A stretch of 64,000 nt of DNA from Streptomyces pristinaespiralis (GTDB taxonomy: Bacteria; Actinomycetota; Actinomycetes; Streptomycetales; Streptomycetaceae). The stretch covers positions 6,011,501 to 6,075,500 of the forward strand of contig NZ_CP011340.1 in assembly GCF_001278075.1 (NCBI RefSeq). The letters are read 5' to 3'. The notes beneath the pieces are model-generated. The model searched no databases. It was not told the DNA's origin and saw nothing but the letters and a program-made list of their open reading frames with translations. The position numbers and the translations under genes were made by a program. Shown here one piece after another: positions 8,207 to 18,269 of this stretch (position 1 is its first letter; every line of letters starts with the position of its first letter).

Positions 8207-9144
8207 CGTCGTCGGGACCGGCCGTCACACGCCGCGCCCTCCTCGGCGCGGCGGCGCTGTTACCGCTGGCCGGGTGCGCCACGAACAAGCCGGTCTCCCC
8301 ATCACCGACGGGGACCCCGTCCTCCTCCGTCGCCTCCTCTCCGCCGGCCGACCGGCACGACCGGCTGGTCGAGCTGGAGCGGAAGTACGACGCCCGTCTG
8401 GGCATGTACGCCCTCGCCACCGGCAGCGGCAAGGTCATCGCCCACCGGGCCGACGAACGGTTCGCGTTCTGCTCCACGTTCAAGGGCCTCGCGGCGGCCG
8501 CGGTGCTGGACAGGAACCCGCTGTCGCACCTGGACACGCTCGTCAGGTACACCGAGGCGGATCTGCTGAAGAACGCGTCCATCACGCCGCGCCACGTCTC
8601 CACCGGCATGACGATCCGCGGGCTCTGCGACGCGGCGGTCCGCCACAGCGACGGCACCGCCGGCAACCTGCTGCTCCGTGACCTCGGCGGTCCGGCCGAG
8701 CTGACGGCGTACGTGCGCGGCCTCGGTGACACGGTCACCCGCATGGACCGGATCGAGCCTCTGATCACGGAGGCCACCCCGGGCGACCCCCGCGACACCA
8801 CGTCACCCCGGGCGTTCGGCTCCGACTACCGGGAGATCGTGCTGGGGGACGCCCTGCCGCCTGAGAAACGCGCCTTCCTGCGCGACCTGCTGGAGCGCAA
8901 CGCGACCGGCGCCGGCGCGGCGCGGGTCCGGGCGGGCGTGCCGAAGGGCTGGGCGGTGGCGGACAAGACCGGCACGGGTTCCTACGGCACGCTCAACGAC
9001 ATCGCCGTGGTGTGGCCCCCGGGGTCCGCGCCGATCGTCATCTCGATCATGTCCAGCAAGGCCACCGAGGACGCCGCCTACGACCAGGCCCTCATAGCCG
9101 AGGCCGCGGCGTACGCGGTGGCCGTGCTGGCCCCGCGGGGGTAG
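8203..9144 (+). CDS. bla: Class A beta-lactamase, Tat lipoprotein, variant SDN and omega-loop residues
   Basis: 313 residues. The N-terminus is a Tat lipoprotein signal (TRRALLGAAALLPLAGC, acylated Cys25), then a Ser/Pro linker. Catalytic Ser91 is in CSTFK, the KTG triad is K255-T-G, and the omega loop has Glu185 in RIEPLITEA followed by PGDPRDTT. Two usual residues differ: the SDN loop is SDG (149-151), and the Asn normally four residues after the omega-loop Glu is Thr189. Both could change substrate range or turnover. Codon 20 is TTA, so translation should depend on the bldA tRNA. The start overlaps the DUF397 stop. The role may be resistance or cell-wall related. Confidence 0.9.
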   Translation: MTSSGPAVTRRALLGAAALLPLAGCATNKPVSPSPTGTPSSSVASSPPADRHDRLVELERKYDARLGMYALATGSGKVIAHRADERFAFCSTFKGLAAAAVLDRNPLSHLDTLVRYTEADLLKNASITPRHVSTGMTIRGLCDAAVRHSDGTAGNLLLRDLGGPAELTAYVRGLGDTVTRMDRIEPLITEATPGDPRDTTSPRAFGSDYREIVLGDALPPEKRAFLRDLLERNATGAGAARVRAGVPKGWAVADKTGTGSYGTLNDIAVVWPPGSAPIVISIMSSKATEDAAYDQALIAEAAAYAVAVLAPRG

Positions 9145-9184
9145 CGGGGGCGGGGGAGCCTGCGCTGCGGGCCGACGGGCGCGC

Positions 9185-10429
9185 TCAACCAGTGGTCACC
9201 CGCAGTTCCTTGATGCCGTTCAGCCACGCCGAGCGCAGCCGGCGGGGGTCGCCCGCGAGGCGGAGGTCGGGGAGGGCGTCGGCTATCGCGTCGAAGATCA
9301 GGTTGATCTCCATGACCGCCAGCGACTTGCCGAGGCAGAAGTGCGGGCCGCCGCCGCCGAAGCCCAGGTGGGGGTTGGGGTCGCGGGTGATGTCGAAGCG
9401 TTCCGGGTGGTCGAAGACCGTGGGGTCGTTGTTGGCGGAGGAGTAGAAGAGGCCGACGCGGTCGCCCTTCTTGATGCGGGCGCCGCCCAGGACGACGTCC
9501 TGGGTCGCGGTGCGCTGGAAGGAGACCACGGGTGTCGCCCAGCGCACGATCTCCTCCGCCGTCGTGTCGGGGCGCAGCCGCTTGTAGAGCTCCCACTGTT
9601 CGGGGTGGGTGAGGAAGGCGTGCATGCCGTGACTGATCGCGTTGCGGGTGGTCTCGTTCCCGGCCACCGCCAGCAGGATGACGAAGAAGCCGAACTCGTC
9701 GGACGACAGGTTGCCTTCGTCCTCCGCCGCGACGAGCCGGCTGACGATGTCACCGGCCGGGCACTCCTTCCGCGCGGCCGCGAGGTTCATCGCGTACGAG
9801 ACGATCTCCATCGCCGCCTCCGTGCCGACCTCCTCGGTGATGGCGTACTCGGGGTCGTCGTACGCGGCCATCTTGTTGGACCAGTCGAAGATCTTGGACC
9901 GGTCCTCCTGAGGGACGCCGATGAGTTCGGCGATCGCCTGGAGGGGGAGTTCCACGGCGATGTTCGTGACGAAGTCGAAGCTGCCGTCCGGCCTCGCGCC
10001 GCTCCGCGCCGTCTCGACGATCGAGCGCGCCCGGCGGCGCAGCGCGGCCTCGAGCGAGCGCACGGCGCGCGGGGTGAAGCCGCGCTGGACGATCTGGCGG
10101 ACCCGCGTGTGCTCGGGCGGGTCCATGTTGAGCATGATCAGCTTCTGGACCTCGATCTGGTCGCGGCTGATGGACTCGTTGAAGCGGATGACGGCCGTGT
10201 TGGTCCAGGAGGAGAAGAGCTCCGGGTGCGTGGAGACGTGCCGGACGTCCGCGTGCCGGGTGACGACCCAGTAGCCCTCGTCGTCGAAGCCGGAGATACC
10301 GGCGGGCTGTTCGCACCACCAGACGGGCGCGGTGCGCCGCATCTCGGCGAACTCGGGGTGGGGGACGCGGGCCTGGAGGAGGTCGGGGTCGGTGAAGTCG
10401 AACCCTGGGGGCAGGTGGGGGCAGGACAT
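9185..10429 (-). CDS. cyp125: CYP125-like cytochrome P450 (steroid C26-monooxygenase type)
   Basis: 414 residues, full P450 length. The haem-binding loop is GFGGGGPHFCLGKSLA, the I-helix oxygen motif is AVAGNETTRN, and the ExxR helix is EEIV-R like (TAEEIVRWATPVVSFQR). FDFTDPDLL near the start and WWCEQPAGISGFDDEGYWVV match the CYP125 clade, which oxidises the terminal carbon of the sterol side chain in mycobacteria and rhodococci. Start at MSCPHLP is preferred over an ATG 17 codons upstream because GGGAG lies six bases before it. It diverges from a FadA5-like thiolase, the same arrangement as Rv3545c/Rv3546 of M. tuberculosis. Redox partner may be the ferredoxin at 21124. Confidence 0.85.
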   Translation of the reverse strand: MSCPHLPPGFDFTDPDLLQARVPHPEFAEMRRTAPVWWCEQPAGISGFDDEGYWVVTRHADVRHVSTHPELFSSWTNTAVIRFNESISRDQIEVQKLIMLNMDPPEHTRVRQIVQRGFTPRAVRSLEAALRRRARSIVETARSGARPDGSFDFVTNIAVELPLQAIAELIGVPQEDRSKIFDWSNKMAAYDDPEYAITEEVGTEAAMEIVSYAMNLAAARKECPAGDIVSRLVAAEDEGNLSSDEFGFFVILLAVAGNETTRNAISHGMHAFLTHPEQWELYKRLRPDTTAEEIVRWATPVVSFQRTATQDVVLGGARIKKGDRVGLFYSSANNDPTVFDHPERFDITRDPNPHLGFGGGGPHFCLGKSLAVMEINLIFDAIADALPDLRLAGDPRRLRSAWLNGIKELRVTTG

Positions 10430-10499
10430 CGGCAGCTCCCGCTTCGCTTCGGGTCGCGGTCTGACGGTCTGATGGGCCATCAGGAAGTGGCCGAAAGGT

Positions 10500-10513
10500 A
10501 GTAACGAGTTCTA
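10500..10513. promoter_or_regulatory. KstR-type operator candidate, P450 side
   Basis: AGTAACGAGTTCTA matches the mycobacterial KstR consensus TnnAACnnGTTnnA except for the first T. It is 71 bases upstream of the P450 start, in the divergent promoter region. Found by eye. Confidence 0.5.
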
Positions 10514-10620
10514 CAAGTAGCAAGTCTCACGGTCGGAACTGTTGCCTGCGCGGGGTGCAGTAAGAGGCGTGCAAGACCCTTGCGTACCGGCGGTAGCACT
10601 CATAAGACTTCTTGAAGAAC

Positions 10621-11895
<1,275 letters not shown>

Positions 11896-12006
11896 GGGCG
11901 CTCGACGGCGGTCGCGGGGCGGGCCGCTCGGCGGTCGTGGGCCACGGGGCTGCCGGGCCGCGGGTCGCGGCGCTGGGTCACCGGGGCCGGGCCGCGCCGG
12001 CCGTCG

Positions 12007-12858
12007 TCATGGACGCGGCCCGCCGCCGGGCGCCTCGAACGTGGCCGGCGCCTCGAACGCGGCCCGCCGCGTCGCGCGCCGCAGCGCCTTGAGCAGCGTC
12101 GCGCCGAGGGTGAACGTCAGCACCACCGTGAGCACCGCACGGCCCAGGTCCCAGCCCAGGGACGTGGCGGCGCAGTACGCGAGGAAGCGGACCAGGTTCT
12201 CGTGCACCGGAGCACCGGGGTGGAACGAGATCCCGGACGACAGCCCGCTGATGATCGTCCAGCCGTACAGGTTCATGACCGTGCCGTACGCGAACGCCGC
12301 GAGCGCCCCGTACACGGCGAGCATCAGCAGCTCCGCCCGCCCGCGCAGCCGCTCCGCGCCCGGCAGCAGGCCCGCGCCCATGGTGAACCAGCCCATGGAG
12401 AGCATCTGGAACGGCATCCACGGTCCCACCCCGCCCGTCAGCAGCGCCGACGCGAACATGGTGACGGCGCCGAGCACGAACCCGAAACCGGGGCCGAGGA
12501 CCCTGCCGCTCAGCACCATCAGGAAGAACATGGGCTCCAGCCCCGCCGTCCCCGCGCCGAGCGGTCTCAGCGCCGCCCCGACCGCGGCCAGCACGCCGAG
12601 CATCGCCACGGCCTTCGCGTCCATGCCACTGTCGGCGATCGTCGCGACGACGACGGCGACGAGGAGCGGGAGCAGCGCGCCGAACAGCCACGGCGCGTCG
12701 CCGGAGTGGGCCGCGAGCCCCGAGCTCCCGCCGGCGAGCAGCGGCCAGCCGAAGAAGACCACGCCGATCGCGCTGATCAGGACGAGCGCGGCGATCGAGC
12801 GGGGCCCGAGTCGGACGGGACGGGTGACCCGGGGCGTGGGCGGGGCAGGGCTGCTCAC
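12007..12858 (-). CDS. ECF transporter S component (substrate-binding, probably cobalamin)
   Basis: 283 residues with about six transmembrane helices, beginning after a short Pro-rich tail (SIAALVLISAIGVVFFGWPLL). LRPLGAGTAGLEPMFFLMVLSGRVLGPGFG is typical of S components, which hold the ligand inside the membrane. GTG at 12858 overlaps the stop of the ATPase gene (GTGA), so it is the last gene of the coupled ECF operon. The riboswitch at the head of the operon points to vitamin B12 or a precursor as the ligand; that is inference from regulation, not from ligand-binding residues. Confidence 0.82.
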   Translation of the reverse strand: MSSPAPPTPRVTRPVRLGPRSIAALVLISAIGVVFFGWPLLAGGSSGLAAHSGDAPWLFGALLPLLVAVVVATIADSGMDAKAVAMLGVLAAVGAALRPLGAGTAGLEPMFFLMVLSGRVLGPGFGFVLGAVTMFASALLTGGVGPWMPFQMLSMGWFTMGAGLLPGAERLRGRAELLMLAVYGALAAFAYGTVMNLYGWTIISGLSSGISFHPGAPVHENLVRFLAYCAATSLGWDLGRAVLTVVLTFTLGATLLKALRRATRRAAFEAPATFEAPGGGPRP

Positions 12859-14777
12859 GGGGCCGCCTCCAGGGCCGCCTCGACCTGGGAGACGGTCAGC
12901 CACGGCTGCGGCGCAAGGATCTTGGCCACCTGCGGCGCGAAGGCGGGCGAGGAGACCACGACGTCGGCCGTCGGCCCGTCCGCGACCACCTCGCCGCCCG
13001 CCAGGATCACCACCCGGTGCGCCAGTTCGGCGGCCAGCTCCACGTCATGGGTCGCCAGGACGATCGCGTGCCCGGCCCCGGCGAGCCCTTTCAGCACGGC
13101 CACCAGCCGCGCCTTCGCGGCGTAGTCCAGCCCACGGGTCGGCTCGTCGAGGAGCAGCAGCGGAGGGCGGCCGGTGAGCACGATCGCCAGCGCGAGCGCC
13201 AGGCGCTGCCCCTCGGACAGGTCCCGGGGATGCGTCGCGTCGGGCACGCCCGGCAGCAGCTCGGTGACCAGCGCACGGCACGTACCGGGCGCGGCCTCCG
13301 CGTCCGAGTCGGCGGCGGCGCATTCCGCGGCCACCGTGTCGGCGTAGAGCAGGTCGCGGGGCTCCTGCGGTACGAGGCCGACCTGCCGGATCAGTTCGCG
13401 CGGGGGCGTGCGGTGGGGGGTACGGCCGCCGACCGTGACCGTCCCGGCCGTCGGCTCGATCATGCCGACGAGGGCGTTCAGGAGTGTCGACTTGCCGGCG
13501 CCGTTGCGGCCCATCAGGGCGACGGTCTCGCCGGGGGCGATGGCCAGGTCGACCCGCCGCAGCGCCTCGACACGGGCGCGGCGGACGGCGAGGCCGGTGG
13601 TGGTGGCGACGAGGTGGGTGGGGGAGCCGGCGGCCGGCTCCGCGGGGGGTGCGGTGCGGAGGAGGCGGGCGAGGAGGCGCCGGGTGGGGCGGTGGCGGGT
13701 AGGGCCGCCGCCGCGCGGGGCCTGTTCCCCACCCCGCCCCTTACGGGAACCGGGGCAAGCCCCGGACCCCGTACGGCCTTCGGCCGTGCCCTCGATCGCC
13801 GGGCCGGCCGGCATTCGCTCCGCGGAACCAGCTCCGCCGACAACCCCGGCCTCGCTGGGGGCACTCCCCCTGCGCCTGGCGGCGTGGGAGGTACCCCCAC
13901 CTACGGCCGCCGGGCCGTAGGGGGAACCGGAGGCGTCAGGGCGCGGGGGCATTGCCCCCGTGCCCGCCAGGCGTTCGCGCAGCGCACCCGCCCGGCGGCG
14001 GGCGTCGCGTATCGACAGGGGGACGGGGGACCAGCCCGCCAGGCGCGCCAGCGTCACCACCGGCGGGTGGACCGGCGAGTCGGCCATCACCGTGGCCGGA
14101 TCGCCGACGACGGGCGCGGCCCCGGGCGCGGGCAGGAGCACCACCCGGTCCGCGTACTGGACCACCCGCTCCAGGCGGTGCTCCGCCATCAGCACCGTCG
14201 TGCCCAGGTCGTGGACGAGGCGTTGCAGCACCGCGAGGACCTCTTCCGCCGCCGCCGGGTCCAGCGCCGACGTCGGCTCGTCGAGCACGAGGACCTTCGG
14301 GTGCGTGGTCAGCACCGAGCCGATCGCGACACGCTGCTGCTGCCCGCCGGACAGCGTCGCGATGGGCCGGTCGCGCAGCTCCACCAGACCCAGCAGGTCG
14401 AGCGTCTCCTCGACCCGGCGCCTCATCACCGCGGGCGCGAGCCCCAGCGACTCCATGCCGTACGCGAGTTCGTCCTCGACCGTGTCGGTGACGAAGTGCG
14501 CGAGCGGGTCCTGACCCACCGTGCCGACCACGTCGGCGAGTTCGCGCGGCTTGTGCGTGCGGGTGTCGCGGCCACAGACCGTGACCCGGCCGCGCAGCGT
14601 CCCGCCCGTGAAGTGCGGGACGAGCCCGGACACCGCGCCGAGCAGGGTCGACTTGCCCACGCCGGACGGGCCGACGAGCAGGACCAGTTCACCTTCCGGA
14701 ACGGTGAGGTCGATGTTCTCGAGCGTCGGCGCGGCAGCGCCCTCGTACGTCACCGTGACGTTCTCGAAGCGGATCAC
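12855..14777 (-). CDS. ECF transporter fused double ATPase (A/A' components)
   Basis: 640 residues with two ABC ATPase domains. Domain 1: Walker A GPSGVGKST (36-44), signature LSGGQQQR, Walker B VLVLDEPTSALD. Domain 2: Walker A GRNGAGKST, signature LSEGQRLAL, Walker B LLLLDEPTRGLD. These energise uptake by the ECF module. The linker (about residues 272-354) is Gly/Pro/Arg rich and is encoded by a copy of the intergenic palindrome family seen at 27705 and 56240, so a repeat has been taken into the coding frame. GTG at 14777 overlaps the T-component stop. Confidence 0.9.
   Translation of the reverse strand: MIRFENVTVTYEGAAAPTLENIDLTVPEGELVLLVGPSGVGKSTLLGAVSGLVPHFTGGTLRGRVTVCGRDTRTHKPRELADVVGTVGQDPLAHFVTDTVEDELAYGMESLGLAPAVMRRRVEETLDLLGLVELRDRPIATLSGGQQQRVAIGSVLTTHPKVLVLDEPTSALDPAAAEEVLAVLQRLVHDLGTTVLMAEHRLERVVQYADRVVLLPAPGAAPVVGDPATVMADSPVHPPVVTLARLAGWSPVPLSIRDARRRAGALRERLAGTGAMPPRPDASGSPYGPAAVGGGTSHAARRRGSAPSEAGVVGGAGSAERMPAGPAIEGTAEGRTGSGACPGSRKGRGGEQAPRGGGPTRHRPTRRLLARLLRTAPPAEPAAGSPTHLVATTTGLAVRRARVEALRRVDLAIAPGETVALMGRNGAGKSTLLNALVGMIEPTAGTVTVGGRTPHRTPPRELIRQVGLVPQEPRDLLYADTVAAECAAADSDAEAAPGTCRALVTELLPGVPDATHPRDLSEGQRLALALAIVLTGRPPLLLLDEPTRGLDYAAKARLVAVLKGLAGAGHAIVLATHDVELAAELAHRVVILAGGEVVADGPTADVVVSSPAFAPQVAKILAPQPWLTVSQVEAALEAAP
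13715..13960. repeat. Intergenic-type repeat element inside the ATPase gene
   Basis: The segment CCCCACCCCGCCCCTTACGG and the later ACCGGGGCAAGCCCCGGACC and CCTCGATCGCC parts follow the same order as the intergenic palindromes at 27705-27901 and 56240-56449. Here it is read in frame as the linker between the two ATPase domains. Confidence 0.6.
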
Positions 14778-16270
14778 CGGGTCGACTCCTTGGCTCCTAC
14801 GGGGACCGGCGCGACGAACGCCGGCAGCAGACCGATCAGGACGGACAGCGCCGGCCACAACGGCAGTTCCGGCGCCGTCAGCGGTACGACGCCCGGGTGC
14901 AGCGCCTCGCTCCCCGGTACGGTCGCCGCCCGGACCATCAGGGCGGCGACGGCCGCGCCGGAACCGGCCACCAGCCAGGACCGCACGCCCCACCGGTCCG
15001 GGCGGTAGCGGCTGCGGACCGAACGCCGGCCGCCGAGCCACAGGCCACCGGCCGCCGCCGCGAGCCCGGCGACGAGCAGCGGCACGCCGAAGCGCGCGCC
15101 CTCCGCTGCGAGCAGCCCGTACGAGCCCGCGCACACCCCGAGCAGCCCCCCGAGGGTGAGAGCGGTCGTGGTGTGCCGCACGGCGGGCGGCACCTGGGCG
15201 GTGCGGCCGTACCCGCGGGCGTCCATGGACGCGGCGACCGCGACCGACCGCTCCAACGCGCCCTCCAGGACCGGCAGTCCGATCTGGGCCACGGCCCGCA
15301 CCCCGCCGGTCGGGCGGCCCCGGAGCCGGCGGGCCGTGCGCAGCCTGAGGACGTCCGCGACCATGTTCGGCGCGAACGTCATCGCGACGACCACCGCGAC
15401 ACCGGCCTCGTACAGCGCGCCCGGCAGCGACTTGAGGAGCCGGGCGGGGTTGGCGAGCGCGTTCGCCGCGCCGACGCAGATGAGCAGGGTCGCCAGCTTC
15501 GCGCCGTCGTACAGCGCGAACACGATCTGCTCGGCGAACACCCGCCCGCCGATCCGCACGCCGTCCGCCCAGCCGGGCATCGGCACCTCGGGCAGCGTGA
15601 ACAGTACGTGCGTACCGGCGATGGGCGATCCGAGGGCGACGGAGAACGCGACGCGTATGCCGATGACGAGCAGTCCGAGCTTGACGAAGGCGCCGTAGGA
15701 GCGGGCCCATGGCGCGTCGGTGCGGCGGGCGGCCACGACGTAACCGGCGACGCCGACGAGCAGCCCGAGGAGGAGGGGGTTCGTGGTCCGCGAGGCGGCG
15801 ACGGCCAGCCCGAGGGCCCACAGCCACCAGGCGCCGGCGTGCAGTGCGTTGCTCCGGCTCACGGCCGGCGCGCGGAGCGCGTTGAGCGCGTTGAGCAGGG
15901 GGTGCGTTCCGTGGCCGTGCGCGGTCGGCGCGGCGTCCCTGTGCGGTGCGGGCCGGTCGGGGGTTGCTCCCTGGCCACGCCCGAGACGTGCGACGGCCTC
16001 GTGCGGTGTGCCACGGCGCTGCCCCGGGCCGCGCGCATCGAGCGGCGGCGGGGCTGGGTGGGCCGGGTCGGTGGGTGTGGCGGGCTCGTGTTGTGGACGG
16101 GGGCGCTGCTCCCCACCCCGCGCCTCGATCGGCGGCGGGGCTGTATGTGTCCGGTTGTCCGCGTCGGCGTGCGGTGCGGGAGCCTGCCCCGAGGACCCGC
16201 CTGGGTCCGTGCCGGACGAGGGAGCAGCCGCCCCCAGGGGCGGAAGAGGCCGGTCGGAGGGAGAGGTCAT
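14774..16270 (-). CDS. ECF transporter T component (CbiQ/EcfT type) with long disordered N-terminus
   Basis: 498 residues. Residues about 1-135 are Pro/Ala/His/Arg rich with no fold. The remainder is a multi-spanning T component: WWLWALGLAVAASRTTNPLLLGLL, VVAMTFAPNMVADVLRLRTARRLRG and the coupling helix VAASMDARGYGRTAQ, which has the A-R-G/Y-G-R motif that contacts the ATPases. Usual EcfT proteins lack the N-terminal extension; part of it (about residues 43-90) is encoded by fragments of the intergenic repeat family. ATG at 16270 overlaps the stop of the secreted protein gene (ATGA). Confidence 0.87.
   Translation of the reverse strand: MTSPSDRPLPPLGAAAPSSGTDPGGSSGQAPAPHADADNRTHTAPPPIEARGGEQRPRPQHEPATPTDPAHPAPPPLDARGPGQRRGTPHEAVARLGRGQGATPDRPAPHRDAAPTAHGHGTHPLLNALNALRAPAVSRSNALHAGAWWLWALGLAVAASRTTNPLLLGLLVGVAGYVVAARRTDAPWARSYGAFVKLGLLVIGIRVAFSVALGSPIAGTHVLFTLPEVPMPGWADGVRIGGRVFAEQIVFALYDGAKLATLLICVGAANALANPARLLKSLPGALYEAGVAVVVAMTFAPNMVADVLRLRTARRLRGRPTGGVRAVAQIGLPVLEGALERSVAVAASMDARGYGRTAQVPPAVRHTTTALTLGGLLGVCAGSYGLLAAEGARFGVPLLVAGLAAAAGGLWLGGRRSVRSRYRPDRWGVRSWLVAGSGAAVAALMVRAATVPGSEALHPGVVPLTAPELPLWPALSVLIGLLPAFVAPVPVGAKESTR
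16108..16142. repeat. Short copy of the intergenic repeat inside the T-component gene
   Basis: CTGCTCCCCACCCCGCGCCT followed by CGATCGGCGGCGGGGCT joins the two conserved ends of the palindrome family with the centre removed. A further degenerate CATCGAGCGGCGGCGGGGCT lies about 100 bases lower (near 16028). Both are within coding sequence. Confidence 0.5.
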
Positions 16271-16929
16271 CGGGGGGTGCGGCGGGAGCGCCACGCCGCC
16301 GCTCCGGCCAGGGTCAGGACCGCCGCGATGCCCGTGTACACGCCGACCGAGGGACCGTCGCCGCCCGCCGGTTCCTTCGTCGTGACCACGGCCGACCGCG
16401 AGCCCGTGCCCGGGGTCGGTAGGTCGGCCGGCAGAGCCTGGTCGCCGCAGCTCGAGGCGGGGTAGCCCGCGATCCCGCACAGCAGCGCCTCGCTGTTGTA
16501 GCGCAGCGGCTTCGCCACCTGCGCCAGCGCCTCCGCCGTCGTCGCCGCCGGTGCGACCCGCGCGCACGCCGTGCGCCGCGCGGGCGGCGTCTCGCCCTGC
16601 GGGGCGTCCGGCGCCGTGCCGAAGTCGATGACGAGGGCGATCCGCTTCGTGCCGTCCTTCGCGGGCGTTCCCGCGCAGATCGTGGCGAAGTCGGGTGCCG
16701 TGCGCGGTGTCGCCGCGTCCCCGCTGTCCTCGCTGACGGAGAACCGGAAACCGTGCACGGACCCGTCGGCCGGGCGGGCGGTGGCCGGGCCCTCCGTGGC
16801 GTACGTCCACTCGCCGCCGCTGCTCTTCCAGAACGACCAGTACCGGTAGCCCGCGGCCTGCGCGGGAGCCGCGACGGCCACCAGGAGCAGGGCGCAGAGG
16901 CCGAGAAGGGAGAGGAGGCGGGCGCGCAT
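16267..16929 (-). CDS. Secreted membrane-anchored protein of the riboswitch operon (SCO2322-like)
   Basis: 220 residues. Signal peptide at residues 1-27 (LLSLLGLCALLLVAVAAPAQA), then an extracellular domain starting GYRYWSFWKSSGGEWTYA and holding DGSVHGFRFSVS, four or more cysteines, and a C-terminal helix (VYTGIAAVLTLAGAAAW) before RSRR. I place it with an uncharacterised streptomycete family found beside ECF transporters. The W-x-Y and DGS-x-x-x-F-R-F pattern recalls the small beta-domain of transcobalamin/intrinsic factor (DUF4430-like); that comparison is by eye. The ATG overlaps the preceding stop (TGATG), so it is made with the toroid protein. Confidence 0.75.
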   Translation of the reverse strand: MRARLLSLLGLCALLLVAVAAPAQAAGYRYWSFWKSSGGEWTYATEGPATARPADGSVHGFRFSVSEDSGDAATPRTAPDFATICAGTPAKDGTKRIALVIDFGTAPDAPQGETPPARRTACARVAPAATTAEALAQVAKPLRYNSEALLCGIAGYPASSCGDQALPADLPTPGTGSRSAVVTTKEPAGGDGPSVGVYTGIAAVLTLAGAAAWRSRRTPR

Positions 16930-18176
16930 CAGCTCTGGTTCTTCCTGCGGCCGCTGAAGAGGAAGCCGACACCGACGGCCGCGACGAAGAACACGCCCAC
17001 GATCCACCACGTGGAGGAGGACGAGTCGGAGGAGTCGCCGGAGTCCTTCTCGCTCTTGGCGGAGGCGGACGGCGAGGCGGCCGCCTGCGGGGCGGGACCG
17101 GTCGCGTTCAGTGCCGCGACCAGGTCCTGGCCGCCGAAGGACCTCGGGTCGGCGCCGGCCGCGCGTGCGGCGAAGATCAGCTGGGCGTAGGCGGCGGGGC
17201 CGTTCTGCTCCGCCCAGGCCGCCGAGTTCTGCTGGAGCCACGACAGCGGCTTCTTCGCCTGCTCGGCCAGTCCCTGCGTGGAGAGGGCGACGATCGCGTC
17301 GGCGGTGTTGCCGAAGTCCGGCGCGGGCGCGGAGTCCTCGGCGCCGGGCATCGGGGGAGTGTCGAAGTGGCCCTTCTCGGCCAGCCCGTTCGCGAGGTAC
17401 GCCGCGCCGTTGTGCGCCGCGCCCTCGAGGTCGGTGGCCTTCTCGCAGGCCGTTCCCTTGGCGTCCTTCGTGCCGCCGCCGGTCGCCGCCAGGCCCTTGC
17501 CGTGCGCGGCGATCACGGCCGCCGCGGTGGAGTCGGCGACGATGCCGGGGGACGCGACCTGGTAGACGAAGGCGCCGCCGTCCTGGCCGCCGCAGGGCTT
17601 CGCGAACGTCAGCAGCGCGTCGTAGGGGGTCTTGCCCCCCTTGGACCTGGCGGCCGCCGGCTGCTCGCCGGCCGCGGCGAGCGCGCCGATGACGACGGAC
17701 GTCGAGTTGGCGTCGCTCGCGCCGCCGGGGTTGTAGCCCCAGCCGCCGTCCTCGTTCTGCACGGACTTCAGCCAGCCGACGGTCTTGTCGACCACGGCGT
17801 CCTGCCCGCCGAGCGCGGCGAGCGCCTGCACGGCGGCGGCGCCGGCGTTGGTGTCGAGGGGCAGCTTCGCGTCGCAGTCCTTCGCGGTGTCGGCGCGGTA
17901 CGAGGGGAAGCCGCCGCCCGCGCACTGCTGCCCGGTCAGGAAGGCGACCGCCGCGTCCGCCGGCTTCACTCCGGCCGTGTCCTGGGCGAGGAGGGCCAGC
18001 GACTGCCGCCACACGCCGTCATAGGTCGGGTCGCCCTTGCCGTAGAGACCGGCGGGCAGTTCCACGGACGGCGTGGGGGAGGGGGCGGAGGGGGCCGCGA
18101 AGGCGGCGGGTGCGGCGGACAGGCCGAGCACGGCGGAGACGACGAGCGCGGCTGCGCCGCGGCGAACGGTGGTCAT
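16929..18176 (-). CDS. Secreted alpha/alpha-toroid protein (prenyltransferase/squalene-oxidase repeats), cell-surface anchored
   Basis: 415 residues. Signal peptide to about residue 28, then toroid repeats with aromatic/Gly signatures such as GWLKSVQNEDGGWGYNPGG and GGAFVYQ, a Ser/Asp-rich stalk (about 365-385), a transmembrane helix (WWIVGVFFVAAVGVGFLF) and a basic tail. It therefore displays the toroid outside the cell. Catalytic Asp-rich or zinc motifs of real prenyltransferases are not evident. In animals the alpha6/alpha6 toroid of intrinsic factor and transcobalamin binds B12. Being first gene behind a cobalamin riboswitch and ahead of an ECF importer makes B12 capture the best guess. 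Confidence 0.84.
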   Translation of the reverse strand: MTTVRRGAAALVVSAVLGLSAAPAAFAAPSAPSPTPSVELPAGLYGKGDPTYDGVWRQSLALLAQDTAGVKPADAAVAFLTGQQCAGGGFPSYRADTAKDCDAKLPLDTNAGAAAVQALAALGGQDAVVDKTVGWLKSVQNEDGGWGYNPGGASDANSTSVVIGALAAAGEQPAAARSKGGKTPYDALLTFAKPCGGQDGGAFVYQVASPGIVADSTAAAVIAAHGKGLAATGGGTKDAKGTACEKATDLEGAAHNGAAYLANGLAEKGHFDTPPMPGAEDSAPAPDFGNTADAIVALSTQGLAEQAKKPLSWLQQNSAAWAEQNGPAAYAQLIFAARAAGADPRSFGGQDLVAALNATGPAPQAAASPSASAKSEKDSGDSSDSSSSTWWIVGVFFVAAVGVGFLFSGRRKNQS

Positions 18177-18269
18177 GGCGGGCGGTGCCTCTCCTGCGGT
18201 ACTCCCGGCGGGATCCGGGCACGGGCACGCTCAGGCACCTGGGCTCCGGCTCCGTATGCCTCGACGGTG

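Noticed and set aside
16929..18176. True squalene-hopene cyclase or prenyltransferase
   Set aside because: It is secreted and anchored, and I see no catalytic Asp-rich motif; only the toroid repeats are shared.
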